Positions 1 through 9,115 of a stretch of DNA of 64,000 nucleotides are shown here, one piece after another. The first letter of the stretch is position 1. Every line of letters starts with the position of its first letter. The notes below the pieces were generated by a model. That model was not told where the DNA came from. It did not search any database and saw only the letters and a list, made by a program, of their open reading frames with translations. A program made the translations under genes and the position numbers. Origin of the DNA: Proteus vulgaris (GTDB lineage: Bacteria > Pseudomonadota > Gammaproteobacteria > Enterobacterales > Enterobacteriaceae); the NCBI RefSeq assembly GCF_033708015.1, contig NZ_CP137920.1:2976001-3040000 (forward strand), read 5' to 3'.

Positions 1-2316
1 ATCTTGACCATCACGAGCCAATTCAGTGAATGAAGTTACGCTATAAACATCAGAACCAATACCGTATTCAGCAGACAGGATTTGCGCTGCTTCACGAACG
101 TGACGCAGAATAGAACCTGAACCCAGTAACTGAACTTTACCTTTCGCGCCTTCCAGAGATTCCAGTTTATAGATACCTTTACGGATACCTTCTTCAACAC
201 CTGCTGGCATTGCTGGCATATGGTAGTTTTCGTTCAATGTAGTGATGTAGTAATAAACGTTTTCTTGTTTATCACCATACATACGCTCTAAACCGTCTTG
301 CATGATAACAGCAACTTCATAAGCGAATGCTGGATCATAAGAGATACAGTTAGGAATAGTCAGCGATTGAATATGGCTATGACCATCTTCGTGCTGTAAG
401 CCTTCACCGTTAAGTGTTGTACGACCTGAAGTACCACCGACTAAGAAACCACGTGCTTGTTGGTCTCCCGCAGCCCAGCATAAGTCGCCGATACGTTGGA
501 AACCAAACATGGAGTAGTAGATATAGAATGGGATCATTGGCAGATTGTTAGTGCTGTAAGATGTTGCAGCTGCTAACCAAGATGCGCCAGCACCCAGTTC
601 GTTGATACCTTCTTGCAGAATTTGACCTTTAACGTCTTCTTTATAGTAAGCAACTTGCTCACGATCTTGAGGCGTATATTGTTGGCCATTCGGACTATAA
701 ATACCGATTTGACGGAACAGACCTTCCATACCGAAAGTACGCGCTTCATCTGCAATAATTGGTACTAAACGATCTTTGATAGATTTGTTTTTCAACATCA
801 CGTTCAGGGCACGAACAAATGCGATAGTTGTTGAAATCTCTTTAGATTGTTCTTCCAGTAATTGGCTGAAATCTTCTAGTGTTGGAATATCCAGTTTTTC
901 GTCAAAGCGTGGACGACGAGCAGGTAGGTAACCTCCTAAATCCTGACGACGTGCATGCAGATATTTGTATTCTTCTGATTCTTTATCAAAAGTAATATAA
1001 GGCAGATCTTTGATTTGCTCATCAGCAACAGGAATATTGAAACGATCACGGAAATGATGAACGCCATCCATGTTCATTTTTTTAACTTGGTGAGCAATAT
1101 TTTTACCTTCTGCTGTTTCACCCATACCATAACCTTTGATGGTTTGAGCTAAAATAACAGTTGGTTGGTTTTGAGTATCTTTTGCTTTTTGGAATGCAGC
1201 AAAAACTTTCTTCGGATCGTGACCACCACGGTTTAATGCCCAGATTTCATCATCAGTCATATCTTTAACTAATGCGGCAGTTTCTGGGTAACGATTGAAG
1301 AAATGCTCACGGACATAAGCGCCGTCACGAGATTTAAATGTCTGGTAGTCACCATCCAGAGTTTCATTCATTAATTGAATGAGTTTACCGGAAGTGTCTT
1401 TACGCAGAAGCTCATCCCAACGATCGCCCCACATAACTTTGATAACGTTCCAGCCAGCACCTGCGAAGATACCTTCTAATTCGTTAACAATTTTTCCGTT
1501 CCCTGTAACTGGGCCATCAAGACGTTGTAAGTTACAGTTAATCACGAAACACAGATTGTCTAATTTTTCGCGAACTGCGATGGTGATAGCACCTTTAGAT
1601 TCTGGCTCGTCCATCTCGCCATCGCCTAAGAACGCATAAACAGTTTGTTTAGTTGTATCTTTTAAGCCACGGTGATTCAAATATTTCAGGAATTTAGCTT
1701 GGTAAATTGCAGATAGTGGTCCCAGACCCATAGAAACGGTTGGGAACTGCCAGAACTCAGGCATTAATTTAGGGTGTGGATAAGAAGATAGACCTTTACC
1801 ACCGATTTCTTGACGGAAGTTATTTAATTGCTCTTCAGTTAAACGACCTTCTAAGAATGCACGAGCGTAGATACCTGGGGAGATATGACCTTGGAAGTAA
1901 ACTAAGTCGCCGCCATCAGTTTCATTATGTGCGCGGAAGAAATGGTTAAAACACACTTCATATAAAGTTGCAGAAGATTGGAATGACGCCATGTGTCCGC
2001 CGAGTTCCAAATCTTTTTTGGATGCACGCAGAACCATCATTACTGCGTTCCAGCGAATAGCAGAACGAATACGACGCTCTAATTCCAGATTGCCAGGGTA
2101 AGCGGGTTCATCTTCAGCAGGAATGGTATTGATATAATCACTGTGTACAGAACCGCCTAAAGCAATATTAAGACCACCATTACGGGCTTGTTTTAATACC
2201 TGATCAATCAGGAACTGTGCACGCTCAACACCTTCTTCACGGATGACCGAGTCGATCGCTTGTAACCAGTCGCGAGTTTCGATCGGATCCACGTCATTTT
2301 TCAGCATATCTGACAT
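1..2316 (-). CDS. aceE: Pyruvate dehydrogenase E1 component (partial, C-terminus off the window)
   Basis: Thiamine-diphosphate-dependent E1 subunit of the pyruvate dehydrogenase complex, which decarboxylates pyruvate and acetylates the lipoyl groups of E2 in the cytoplasm. The frame is open for 772 codons from ATG 2316 to the window edge. It begins MSDMLKNDVDPIETRDWLQA and reads TELARDGQD at base 1, both matching E. coli AceE (887 aa), so about 115 C-terminal residues are missing. A good ribosome site (AAGGA) lies about 8 bases before the ATG. It follows pdhR on the same strand after a 163-base gap that holds a long inverted repeat. Expected control is by PdhR. The aceF and lpd genes would lie beyond the left edge. 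Confidence 0.97.
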   Translation of the reverse strand, partial: MSDMLKNDVDPIETRDWLQAIDSVIREEGVERAQFLIDQVLKQARNGGLNIALGGSVHSDYINTIPAEDEPAYPGNLELERRIRSAIRWNAVMMVLRASKKDLELGGHMASFQSSATLYEVCFNHFFRAHNETDGGDLVYFQGHISPGIYARAFLEGRLTEEQLNNFRQEIGGKGLSSYPHPKLMPEFWQFPTVSMGLGPLSAIYQAKFLKYLNHRGLKDTTKQTVYAFLGDGEMDEPESKGAITIAVREKLDNLCFVINCNLQRLDGPVTGNGKIVNELEGIFAGAGWNVIKVMWGDRWDELLRKDTSGKLIQLMNETLDGDYQTFKSRDGAYVREHFFNRYPETAALVKDMTDDEIWALNRGGHDPKKVFAAFQKAKDTQNQPTVILAQTIKGYGMGETAEGKNIAHQVKKMNMDGVHHFRDRFNIPVADEQIKDLPYITFDKESEEYKYLHARRQDLGGYLPARRPRFDEKLDIPTLEDFSQLLEEQSKEISTTIAFVRALNVMLKNKSIKDRLVPIIADEARTFGMEGLFRQIGIYSPNGQQYTPQDREQVAYYKEDVKGQILQEGINELGAGASWLAAATSYSTNNLPMIPFYIYYSMFGFQRIGDLCWAAGDQQARGFLVGGTSGRTTLNGEGLQHEDGHSHIQSLTIPNCISYDPAFAYEVAVIMQDGLERMYGDKQENVYYYITTLNENYHMPAMPAGVEEGIRKGIYKLESLEGAKGKVQLLGSGSILRHVREAAQILSAEYGIGSDVYSVTSFTELARDGQD

Positions 2317-2358
2317 GGTGTATTCCTTATCTGTTATCTGTTTTTAATGGTTATGGGA

Positions 2359-2403
2359 GCCTATCTTCCCGTTATACCCAATTGATATGACGGGAAGATA
2401 GGC
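2359..2403. repeat. 14-bp perfect inverted repeat between pdhR and aceE
   Basis: The arms 2359-2372 (GCCTATCTTCCCGT) and 2390-2403 are perfect reverse complements around a 17-base spacer. In the pdhR-aceE message this would be a strong stem-loop just upstream of the aceE ribosome site. There is no T-run, so it is not an ordinary terminator. It could be an mRNA processing or stability element, a partial attenuator, or a dispersed palindromic repeat. Confidence 0.75.
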
Positions 2404-2479
2404 CCTGCTGTTATTACCGCTTCCCCTGAAAATCACAGGGCGATAGGTAGTACAGACTCAGCGGTCAGGATCTGTGCTA

Positions 2480-3250
2480 CTAAAATAAATCAGGGTGTTG
2501 TTGTAGCCGGCGCAAAGAACGCTCACGGCGAGTATGTTCACGACTCATATCCAACAAAACATCTTCAATAAAGGCCAAATGGCGATGCGATGCTTCACGC
2601 GCAGCTTCTGGCTCTCTATTAATAATAGCCTGATAAATCTGACGACGATGCTCACTTACTGCAGTTAACATCTCTTTACGAGTGTAAAGAAACTCAAAAT
2701 TCTGGCGGATATTTTGCTCAAGCATGGGCACCATGCATCGTAATAGATGCAATAAAACAACATTATGAGCAGCTTCCGTAACAATTAATTGATATTGCAA
2801 TACGGCTTCAGACTCAGCGGCTAAATCCCCTTCTTCATGGGCTTTCAAAATGCAGTCATGGCTAGCTTTAATACGTTCAAGATCTTCATCTGTACCTCGT
2901 AATGCTGCGTAATATGCAGCAATACCTTCGAGTGCATGACGAGTTTCTAAAAGATCAAATTGAGATTCGGGGTGCCCGCTAAGCAGTTGAGCTAAAGGAT
3001 CACTAAAACTTTGCCAGAGATTGTGCTGAACAAAAGTACCACCGCCTTGGCGACGGAGTAAAAAACCTTTAGCTTCTAATTTTTGGATAGCTTCACGCAA
3101 TGAAGGCCGAGATACATCAAATTGTTTCGCCAGTTCACGCTCAGGTAAGAGTTTCTCTCCCGGACGCAGAGTACCTTCTAAAATCAGATGTTCAAGCTGT
3201 TGCTCAATAACATCAGAAAGCTTAGGTTGGCGGATTTTTGTATAAGCCAT
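2480..3250 (-). CDS. pdhR: Pyruvate-responsive GntR-family repressor PdhR
   Basis: Transcriptional repressor of the pyruvate dehydrogenase operon, released by pyruvate. The N-terminal winged helix (about residues 7-75, including [20 protein letters not shown]) is nearly identical to E. coli PdhR and is followed by a C-terminal FCD-type ligand domain. The frame could open at 3265, but the ATG at 3250 gives [20 protein letters not shown], the E. coli start, and a 256-aa protein (E. coli 254). Neither start has a strong ribosome site. A perfect PdhR box lies about 50 bases upstream, indicating autoregulation. In E. coli aroP and ampE lie between pdhR and ampD. Neither is present here. Confidence 0.96.
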   Translation of the reverse strand: MAYTKIRQPKLSDVIEQQLEHLILEGTLRPGEKLLPERELAKQFDVSRPSLREAIQKLEAKGFLLRRQGGGTFVQHNLWQSFSDPLAQLLSGHPESQFDLLETRHALEGIAAYYAALRGTDEDLERIKASHDCILKAHEEGDLAAESEAVLQYQLIVTEAAHNVVLLHLLRCMVPMLEQNIRQNFEFLYTRKEMLTAVSEHRRQIYQAIINREPEAAREASHRHLAFIEDVLLDMSREHTRRERSLRRLQQHPDLF

Positions 3251-3574
3251 ATTGCTAGAAGCCATTATTGGATAACTATTACCTTAGTGATTGAGTTGTC
3301 AATTGGTAATACCAATTTAATATAACGGATAATAAAGTAACAAAGTATTCACTAACTGTCCATACAGTTGTTGAGCGAAATCATAAAAACCTGCAAATTT
3401 TAACAAATTATTTTAAAAATTCATAAAAAGTGATAACTAGATCGCATTATCTAGATACCTTAAAAATAAATTTTTTAACGTTTTTTAAACACATAAACAG
3501 TCAAACTGAAGCGTGACAGCAATATTATTTTGAATTAAAAACCAACACAAATAAATTTATATTCAAACAAAACG
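3251..3574. other. Intergenic region, ampD stop side to pdhR start
   Basis: This AT-rich gap holds the PdhR operator and presumably the pdhR promoter. A second dyad, CTAGAT (3437-3442) and ATCTAG (3449-3454) with a 6-base spacer, is of unknown role. No convincing ORF or terminator was seen. The E. coli genes ampE and aroP, which occupy this position there, have left no visible remnant. Confidence 0.7.
3301..3317. promoter_or_regulatory. PdhR operator upstream of pdhR
   Basis: AATTGGTAATACCAATT is a perfect palindrome and a full match to the known PdhR consensus ATTGGTnnnACCAAT. It lies 50 bases upstream of the pdhR start, where an autoregulatory operator is found in E. coli. Confidence 0.93.
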
Positions 3575-4117
3575 TTATTTCGTTAACAAACTGCGGTAAT
3601 AAGCCCAATTAAAGTGAGGTCCCGGATCGGTTTTTCTATTTGGTGCAACATCACTATGCCCGGTAATGTTTTCTTCAATAGCAGGATAAAGCGCAATAAG
3701 CGATTGAGTTACTTTCACTAATTGTTGATATTGCTGCTGGGTAAAATCACACTCATCAGTGCCTTCAAGCTCAATACCAATGGAGAAATCATTACATTTT
3801 TCTCTGCCTTTATATAAAGAAATACCAGCATGCCATGCCCTCTCAGTAAAAGGCACATATTGCACAATTTCTCCATCTCGACGAATAAGACAATGAGCCG
3901 ATACTCTTAAGTTAACAATCTCACTAAAAAAAGGGTGCTCTTGCTCTGACAATGTATTGGTAAAAAGTTGGTCAATATAAGGACCACCAAATTGGCCTGG
4001 CGGTAAACTGATATTATGAACAATTAATAAAGAAGGAATCTCACCTTCAGGTCTCTTATCATGATTAGGTGAAGGAACCCGTCTAGCATCGATTAGCCAA
4101 CCTTGTTTAATTTCCAT
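3575..4117 (-). CDS. ampD: 1,6-anhydro-N-acetylmuramyl-L-alanine amidase AmpD
   Basis: Cytoplasmic zinc amidase that cuts the peptide from anhydro-muropeptides during cell-wall recycling. In AmpC-bearing relatives it thereby keeps beta-lactamase induction low. It is 180 aa (E. coli 183) with an amidase_2 fold. The zinc ligands known from Citrobacter AmpD are in register: His34 (in LLIVHNIS), His154 and Asp164 (in GHSDVAPNRKTDPGP). The partner gene ampE is not next to it, and nadC, which is divergent to ampD in E. coli, is absent. The neighbour on the other side is ppdD, transcribed away from it. Confidence 0.97.
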   Translation of the reverse strand: MEIKQGWLIDARRVPSPNHDKRPEGEIPSLLIVHNISLPPGQFGGPYIDQLFTNTLSEQEHPFFSEIVNLRVSAHCLIRRDGEIVQYVPFTERAWHAGISLYKGREKCNDFSIGIELEGTDECDFTQQQYQQLVKVTQSLIALYPAIEENITGHSDVAPNRKTDPGPHFNWAYYRSLLTK

Positions 4118-4328
4118 ATCACCCCTCTTTTATTTTGTTTTAGCCATTATCAATAGCTTTATTAACTCAGACTCATCAATAAATGCGAACGTTCCCTCAA
4201 TAATAAGGGTTAAATATGTATCTCTCCTTTTTCTTTTCGATATTTTACTCAAACTTTATTTTATTTATTCGCTAATAAAGCCCTTTTTTTTCATACTTCT
4301 AGTGTCTATTACTCAAGGAGGACGCTAG

Positions 4329-4772
4329 ATGAATGTACTTAATTATCAATCTAATGAAAATGGTTTTACCCTTATGGAACTTATGATTGTGATTGCTATC
4401 ATCTCGATTTTAAGCTCTGTTGCTATTCCTGCCTATCAAGGTTATATCCAAAAAGCCGCATTAACCGATGTATTACAAACACTATCACCCTATCGTTCGG
4501 CAATAGAATTATGTCGTTATGAAAACGATCCTCAACACTGTCATTCTGATTCAACCTTTATGCCGCAACAATTTCATAGTCGATATTTGTCCGATATTAA
4601 TGTACGAAACGGCGTGATTAGCGCAACAGGGAAATCACAGCTTGAGGGTCTAACGATCACAATGTCTTTAGAAAAAAGTGTTAACGAGCCCCTTCCGAAA
4701 TGGAGGATACAGTGTTCAGCAAAAAGTCTTACGTTGCAAAAGCAGTGCAGTGAGATTTTAAAATCATATTAG
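4329..4772 (+). CDS. ppdD: Type IV prepilin-like protein PpdD
   Basis: Major pilin-like subunit of a type IV pilus or transformation-like pilus system. The 147-aa product has a short leader ending at Gly12, then FTLMELMIVIAIISILSSVA, the classic prepilin peptidase site (G/F, Glu at +5) followed by the hydrophobic pilin helix. Cysteines in the C-terminal half (for example LCRYE and KQCSE) fit the usual disulfide loop. A strong ribosome site (AAGGAGG) precedes the ATG. It heads a ppdD-hofB-hofC cluster as in E. coli. The prepilin peptidase and outer-membrane secretin genes are not in the window, so function cannot be judged from here. Confidence 0.93.
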   Translation: MNVLNYQSNENGFTLMELMIVIAIISILSSVAIPAYQGYIQKAALTDVLQTLSPYRSAIELCRYENDPQHCHSDSTFMPQQFHSRYLSDINVRNGVISATGKSQLEGLTITMSLEKSVNEPLPKWRIQCSAKSLTLQKQCSEILKSY

Positions 4773-4795
4773 TGCTTTCGATTGAAAGGAGCACT
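4771..4795 (+). other. Stem-loop in the ppdD-hofB gap
   Basis: AGTGCTTTC and GAAAG-GAG-CACT can pair into a bulged hairpin starting at the ppdD stop codon. There is no T-run. It may separate highly expressed pilin mRNA from the assembly genes, but this is inference. Confidence 0.35.
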
Positions 4796-4872
4796 CATAT
4801 TGAGTGTTCCTATTACGCACGTTACACATTGAAAATAACGTAGATAAATCAAAAGGTATATAGAGGTGAAGA

Positions 4873-5973
4873 ATGGATATCACACACTCTGCAACAGAAT
4901 TTATTGAGCATTTATTACGTGAAAGTATTTTAAAACGCGTCTCTGATTTACATATAGAGCCTCAACAAACCAGTGTAAGAATTCGCGCTAGGATAGATAA
5001 TCATTTATATCTATTATCGTCTCCGCCAGATGAATTTTCTAAAGAAATAGTCACTCGATTAAAGGTACTTTCTAACTTAAATATTGCAGAAAAACGACTG
5101 CCTCAAGATGGACAATTTAGTTGGTCTTATCATGAAAAAAACTATTCAATACGAATAGCGACACTCCCCACACTGTATGGTGAAAAAATTGTTCTACGGC
5201 TTATAAATAATTTACAACAACCAGAATTGAATCATCTAGGCTTTCAACCCTCGCATTTAACGCTATTAAAGAAATATTTAAACTTACCGCAAGGAATGAT
5301 TTTAGTTACAGGACCAACGGGAAGCGGAAAAACACTCACTTTATACAGTTGCTTACACTATTTAAATAAAGAGAACCTAAATATAAACAGTGTTGAAGAT
5401 CCGATTGAATTACCTCTGAAGGGTATTAATCAAATTCAAATTTCTGAAAAATCAGGGATCACATTCACGACAATATTACGGGCATTACTACGCCAAGATC
5501 CTGACATTATTATGGTAGGAGAAATACGTGATCAATCTACTGCTGAAATGGCAATAAAAGCAGCACAAACAGGGCACTTAGTATTATCAACCTTACATAC
5601 CAATTCGGCGTCATCGACATTAATGCGTCTACATAACTTAGGTATTGAAAAAGATCTTATTCATTCCTGTGTTAGTTTAATTATTTCACAACGATTAGTT
5701 CGTTGTTTATGCCCACACTGTAAAATATGCTTATTCGATAAACAGCATATTAATATAAATAAAGAAATGGTCGAATTACCCAATTGGCAAGCCGTTGGTT
5801 GCCAACAATGCTGTTCAGGATATAGCGGAAGAACAGCTATCTATGACTGCTTTGAGCCATCTAAACAAACACAGTCATCCCCTTATCATTTATTCTACTC
5901 CGGCTTTTCATTAATTAAACAAGGAATAACGACACTTGAGGAGGTTTATCAAACACTAGGAGATATTGAATGA
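4873..5973 (+). CDS. hofB: Type IV pilus assembly ATPase HofB (GspE/PilB family)
   Basis: Cytoplasmic secretion ATPase that would power pilus polymerisation. The 366-aa product has Walker A GPTGSGKT at residues 147-154, Asp and His boxes (SVEDPIEL, HLVLSTLHTN), the Walker B-like DPDIIMVGEIRD, and a zinc-type motif (CPHC then CQQC) near the C-terminus. E. coli HofB is about 460 aa. This one starts directly at the N2 region and lacks the roughly 95-residue N1 domain. The start has a suitable ribosome site (AGAGGTGAAG), so the short form looks genuine. Its stop overlaps the hofC start by 4 bases (ATGA), implying coupled translation. Confidence 0.92.
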   Translation: MDITHSATEFIEHLLRESILKRVSDLHIEPQQTSVRIRARIDNHLYLLSSPPDEFSKEIVTRLKVLSNLNIAEKRLPQDGQFSWSYHEKNYSIRIATLPTLYGEKIVLRLINNLQQPELNHLGFQPSHLTLLKKYLNLPQGMILVTGPTGSGKTLTLYSCLHYLNKENLNINSVEDPIELPLKGINQIQISEKSGITFTTILRALLRQDPDIIMVGEIRDQSTAEMAIKAAQTGHLVLSTLHTNSASSTLMRLHNLGIEKDLIHSCVSLIISQRLVRCLCPHCKICLFDKQHININKEMVELPNWQAVGCQQCCSGYSGRTAIYDCFEPSKQTQSSPYHLFYSGFSLIKQGITTLEEVYQTLGDIE

Positions 5974-7169
5974 GACTACAGCTAATCTATCGCTATGATG
6001 CATTAACGTATCAAGGGGAGTGGTGTACAGGAAAAATACTTGCGTCCTCGAATAACGAAGCATTTATTAACTTGACTCAACAACAAAAAACGCCCATCAA
6101 TATCCGTTTATATAAAATTGTTTTATTTCAAGATGCTGATAAACAATATCGAATTCAATTATTAGAACAATTAGCTTTATTACTTCACTCTGGTTTAGCG
6201 CTTCTTCCTGCATTAACACTATTAAAAAATGAATGTCATTACTCGCATTGGCAATGTGTATTAGAAGATATTATTTTTAACTTAATGCAAGGAGGTTCAC
6301 TTTCTAAACAATTAACTCGCTATCCACTTTATTTTCCAACTTCATTAAGTCGTTTTATTTTTATTGGTGAAGAAAGTGGAAAATTAGATGAAGTGATTAA
6401 TCTACAAATAATTCAGTTAAAAAAACACCAAGAAATTGTAAAAAAAATCAAAAAAGCGTTTAAGTATCCTTTCTTTTTACTGACTGTATTAGTTTTTATT
6501 ACCAGTATTATGTTGTTCTATGTTTTACCTGAATATCAATCCTTATATAGTACCTTTAATGCAGAGCTTCCTCATTTAACACTAGCCCTTATTACTTTTT
6601 CAACATGGCTTACTGATTATATCAGTATGATAACGTTTATCTTTATCGGATTAATATTTGTTTATCGTTTAATTCGTTACTCTTTCCCCTCTTTTTATTT
6701 CGCAGAACAAGCACTCTTTCTTCGTATTCCCTATTTGGGTAAATTTTTAAAGTATCAGCAATTACATCTTATTTTTCAGATAATGAGTATTACACAACAA
6801 GCAGGATTATCTTTATTACAAGGATTAAAAATAGGAACAGAACAACTTATACATCCTATTTATAAGCAAGTACTTTCTCAAATGAGTGACCATATTATGC
6901 AAGGTAAATCGTTGAGCTTATTTATGAAAAATGAGCCTCTTTTTACACCTATTTGCCATCAATTTATTATTTGTGCAGAAAATTCAGGGCAATTGCTCTA
7001 TTTTTGCCAGCAACTCAGTGATTGGTTTTATCATCAACTCGATGAGCAATTAAATACAATGAGTGCTTGGTTAGAGCCAATACTGATGGCTGTCATTGCA
7101 TTAATTATTGGTACATTAATCATTGCTATGTATCTTCCCATATTACAGTTAGGTGATACTATACAGTGA
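5970..7169 (+). CDS. hofC: Type IV pilus inner-membrane platform protein HofC (GspF/PilC family)
   Basis: Polytopic inner-membrane protein that couples the assembly ATPase to the growing pilus. The 399-aa product has the two repeated GspF domains (about residues 60-185 and 265-390). Each starts with the QLALLLHSGLALLPAL-type motif (second copy: QIMSITQQAGLSLLQG) and is followed by hydrophobic segments (near FFLLTVLVFITSIMLFYVL and at the C-terminal end). It is translationally coupled to hofB. In E. coli guaC follows in the gap before coaE. Here the gap holds only a stem-loop. Confidence 0.93.
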   Translation: MRLQLIYRYDALTYQGEWCTGKILASSNNEAFINLTQQQKTPINIRLYKIVLFQDADKQYRIQLLEQLALLLHSGLALLPALTLLKNECHYSHWQCVLEDIIFNLMQGGSLSKQLTRYPLYFPTSLSRFIFIGEESGKLDEVINLQIIQLKKHQEIVKKIKKAFKYPFFLLTVLVFITSIMLFYVLPEYQSLYSTFNAELPHLTLALITFSTWLTDYISMITFIFIGLIFVYRLIRYSFPSFYFAEQALFLRIPYLGKFLKYQQLHLIFQIMSITQQAGLSLLQGLKIGTEQLIHPIYKQVLSQMSDHIMQGKSLSLFMKNEPLFTPICHQFIICAENSGQLLYFCQQLSDWFYHQLDEQLNTMSAWLEPILMAVIALIIGTLIIAMYLPILQLGDTIQ

Positions 7170-7285
7170 ATCACAAATTTTATGAGTAACATGCTGTTAT
7201 CATATGTTGCACTAATCTATTGATTAATGATAATTCTATTACATATTATGAGGTAGGGTATCAGGGTAGCAGAAAATCATCTATC

Positions 7286-7323
7286 ATAATAACCGAATAA
7301 AACCCAAATATTGCGGTTATTAT
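7286..7323. repeat. 10-bp inverted repeat between hofC and coaE
   Basis: ATAATAACCG at 7286-7295 and its exact reverse complement at 7314-7323 flank an 18-base loop. No T-run follows, so it is at best a weak terminator for hofC. It may also act as a regulatory dyad in front of coaE. Confidence 0.55.
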
Positions 7324-7403
7324 CTTGTGATAAAAACAAAATTAAGCTTTAGAATACCTAGACTCATAGTAAATTTTAATTCATTAAAAACAGATAAACA
7401 CAA

Positions 7404-8027
7404 ATGGCTTATACGGTTGCTCTTACAGGTGGCATTGGCAGTGGTAAAACTACCGTTGCTAATGCTTTTGCCTCATTAGGTGTACCTCTTGTTGATGCTG
7501 ACATTATTGCTCGATTAGTCGTAGAACCTCACTCTTTAGGGCTAAATGCACTGCATCAGCACTTTGGTGACTGCATTTTGCTACCCAACGGCTCATTAAA
7601 CCGAGCAAAATTGCGCCAGATTATTTTTGAAAATAATGAAGAAAAAACGTGGGTTAACAATCTTCTTCACCCATTGATACAACAAGAGACTCAAAAACAG
7701 ATACAGCAAATTAAAGCGCCCTACTTTATTTGGGTTGTTCCATTATTAATTGAAAACAAATTAACGCATCTCGCCTCCCGTGTTCTTGTTGTTGATGTGA
7801 CACAAGAAGAGCAAATAGAAAGAACCATGAAACGAGATGGCGTGAGCCGAGAGCAAGTTCTCAATATTTTAAAAGCTCAAGCTCAAAGACAGGAAAGATT
7901 AGCCGTCGCTGATGATATTATTGAAAATCACGATAATAGCCAAAATATGATCGAAAAAGTTAAGCAACTCCATCAGCATTACTTAGAATTAGCTCAACAA
8001 GCGTTACAGGACAATCGCCATGAGTGA
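7404..8027 (+). CDS. coaE: Dephospho-CoA kinase
   Basis: Last enzyme of coenzyme A synthesis: it phosphorylates the 3'-hydroxyl of dephospho-CoA with ATP in the cytoplasm. The 207-aa product (E. coli 206) opens with the P-loop [20 protein letters not shown] and has the family's DADIIAR motif at about residues 32-38. There is little purine-rich sequence upstream of the ATG, so translation initiation may be modest. The final 8 bases overlap zapD. The coaE-zapD-yacG order is conserved in enterobacteria. Confidence 0.97.
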   Translation: MAYTVALTGGIGSGKTTVANAFASLGVPLVDADIIARLVVEPHSLGLNALHQHFGDCILLPNGSLNRAKLRQIIFENNEEKTWVNNLLHPLIQQETQKQIQQIKAPYFIWVVPLLIENKLTHLASRVLVVDVTQEEQIERTMKRDGVSREQVLNILKAQAQRQERLAVADDIIENHDNSQNMIEKVKQLHQHYLELAQQALQDNRHE

Positions 8028-8772
8028 TGACATCACAACAATCATCTTCGAACACCCTCTTAATGAAAAAATGCGTTCATGGCTTAGAATTGAAAACTCA
8101 TTGATTCAAATTAACAGTTTTAGTGCAATTGATTCATTGCCCACCGCACTCTCATTTTTCCGTGCAATATCAGAATTTATTGAAGTACTTGATCGTGGCG
8201 AAATCCGCGCTGAATTACTGAAAGAACTAGAAAAAAGACAAAAAAAATTACAGCAATGGCTGTCATTTCCTAATGTTGATAAAGCGATTGTCACTCAAAT
8301 TATTGATGAATTAGCCCAAAATGCAGCCGTATTAAGTAAAGCGCCTCGTATTGGGCAACATTTAAAACAAGATAAAATCATCAGTTTAGTTAAACAACGC
8401 CTAAGTATTCCTGGTGGATGTTGTAACTTTGATGTGCCTGCATTACATCTGTGGTTAAGTTTACCTCAAGCAACTCGTGATGATAGATTACAAAACTGGT
8501 TGACGGGCTTATTACCACTACAAAACACATTGAATAGTTTACTCATGCTTATTCGCCAATCAGATACATTTAAGCCTGCACTCAGTCACCGTGGTTTTTA
8601 TCAAGACAGTGCTGAAGAAGCTGAATTATTACGTATTAAAATAGCCATTGATCACCAGATCTATCCTCAAGTCTCTGGGCACAAAAATCGCTACGCGATC
8701 CGCTTTTTACCCCTTGATAGTGAAAATGGAACAGTACCTCTAGAGCTACCTTTTGAGATCGCTTGTTGCTAA
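8020..8772 (+). CDS. zapD: Cell division protein ZapD
   Basis: Cytoplasmic protein that bundles FtsZ protofilaments through the FtsZ C-terminal tail and stabilises the Z-ring. It is 250 aa (E. coli ZapD/YacF 247 aa). The sequence is alpha-helical in the N-terminal two-thirds and carries the family segment [18 protein letters not shown]. The start overlaps coaE by 8 bases (ATGAGTGA), indicating coupled translation. FtsZ itself is encoded about 20 kb away in this window. Confidence 0.95.
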   Translation: MSDDITTIIFEHPLNEKMRSWLRIENSLIQINSFSAIDSLPTALSFFRAISEFIEVLDRGEIRAELLKELEKRQKKLQQWLSFPNVDKAIVTQIIDELAQNAAVLSKAPRIGQHLKQDKIISLVKQRLSIPGGCCNFDVPALHLWLSLPQATRDDRLQNWLTGLLPLQNTLNSLLMLIRQSDTFKPALSHRGFYQDSAEEAELLRIKIAIDHQIYPQVSGHKNRYAIRFLPLDSENGTVPLELPFEIACC

Positions 8773-8826
8773 CATTATATTTATTGCTATAAGCATAACT
8801 CGCACCAATGAAATCGAGGAGAGATA

Positions 8827-9039
8827 ATGAGCGAAGAATTAGTTGTAAAATGCCCAACCTGTCAAACAGAAGTGGTTTGGAATGAAAGTAGCCCTTATCG
8901 CCCTTTTTGTAGCAAGCGTTGCCAACTTATTGATTTAGGTGAATGGGCTGATGAATCAAAGCGTATTCCAAGCCAAAGCGATATTAATGACAGCGATGAT
9001 TGGAGTGAAGCGCCGCAACAAGAGCCCAAAGACTTTTAA
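8827..9039 (+). CDS. yacG: DNA gyrase inhibitor YacG
   Basis: Small zinc protein that binds GyrB and blocks DNA binding by gyrase in E. coli. The 70-aa product has the zinc-coordinating cysteines CPTC and CSKRC spaced as in the family. The acidic C-terminal tail contains several Asp, Glu and Trp residues. A strong ribosome site (AGGAGAGATA) precedes the ATG. It is the last gene of the coaE-zapD-yacG run and is followed by a bidirectional terminator shared with mutT. Confidence 0.95.
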   Translation: MSEELVVKCPTCQTEVVWNESSPYRPFCSKRCQLIDLGEWADESKRIPSQSDINDSDDWSEAPQQEPKDF

Positions 9040-9058
9040 TTTTCCAATCCTGAACATA

Positions 9059-9088
9059 AAAATAGCCACTCAACCAAGTGGCTATTTT
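9059..9088. terminator. Bidirectional terminator between yacG and mutT
   Basis: AAAATAGCCACT (9059-9070) and AGTGGCTATTTT (9077-9088) form a 12-bp perfect stem with a 6-base loop. Its A-rich left and T-rich right sides can stop transcription from both convergent genes. Confidence 0.92.
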
Positions 9089-9115
9089 ATTTATAAACGC
9101 TTAGTTAGCACTATC

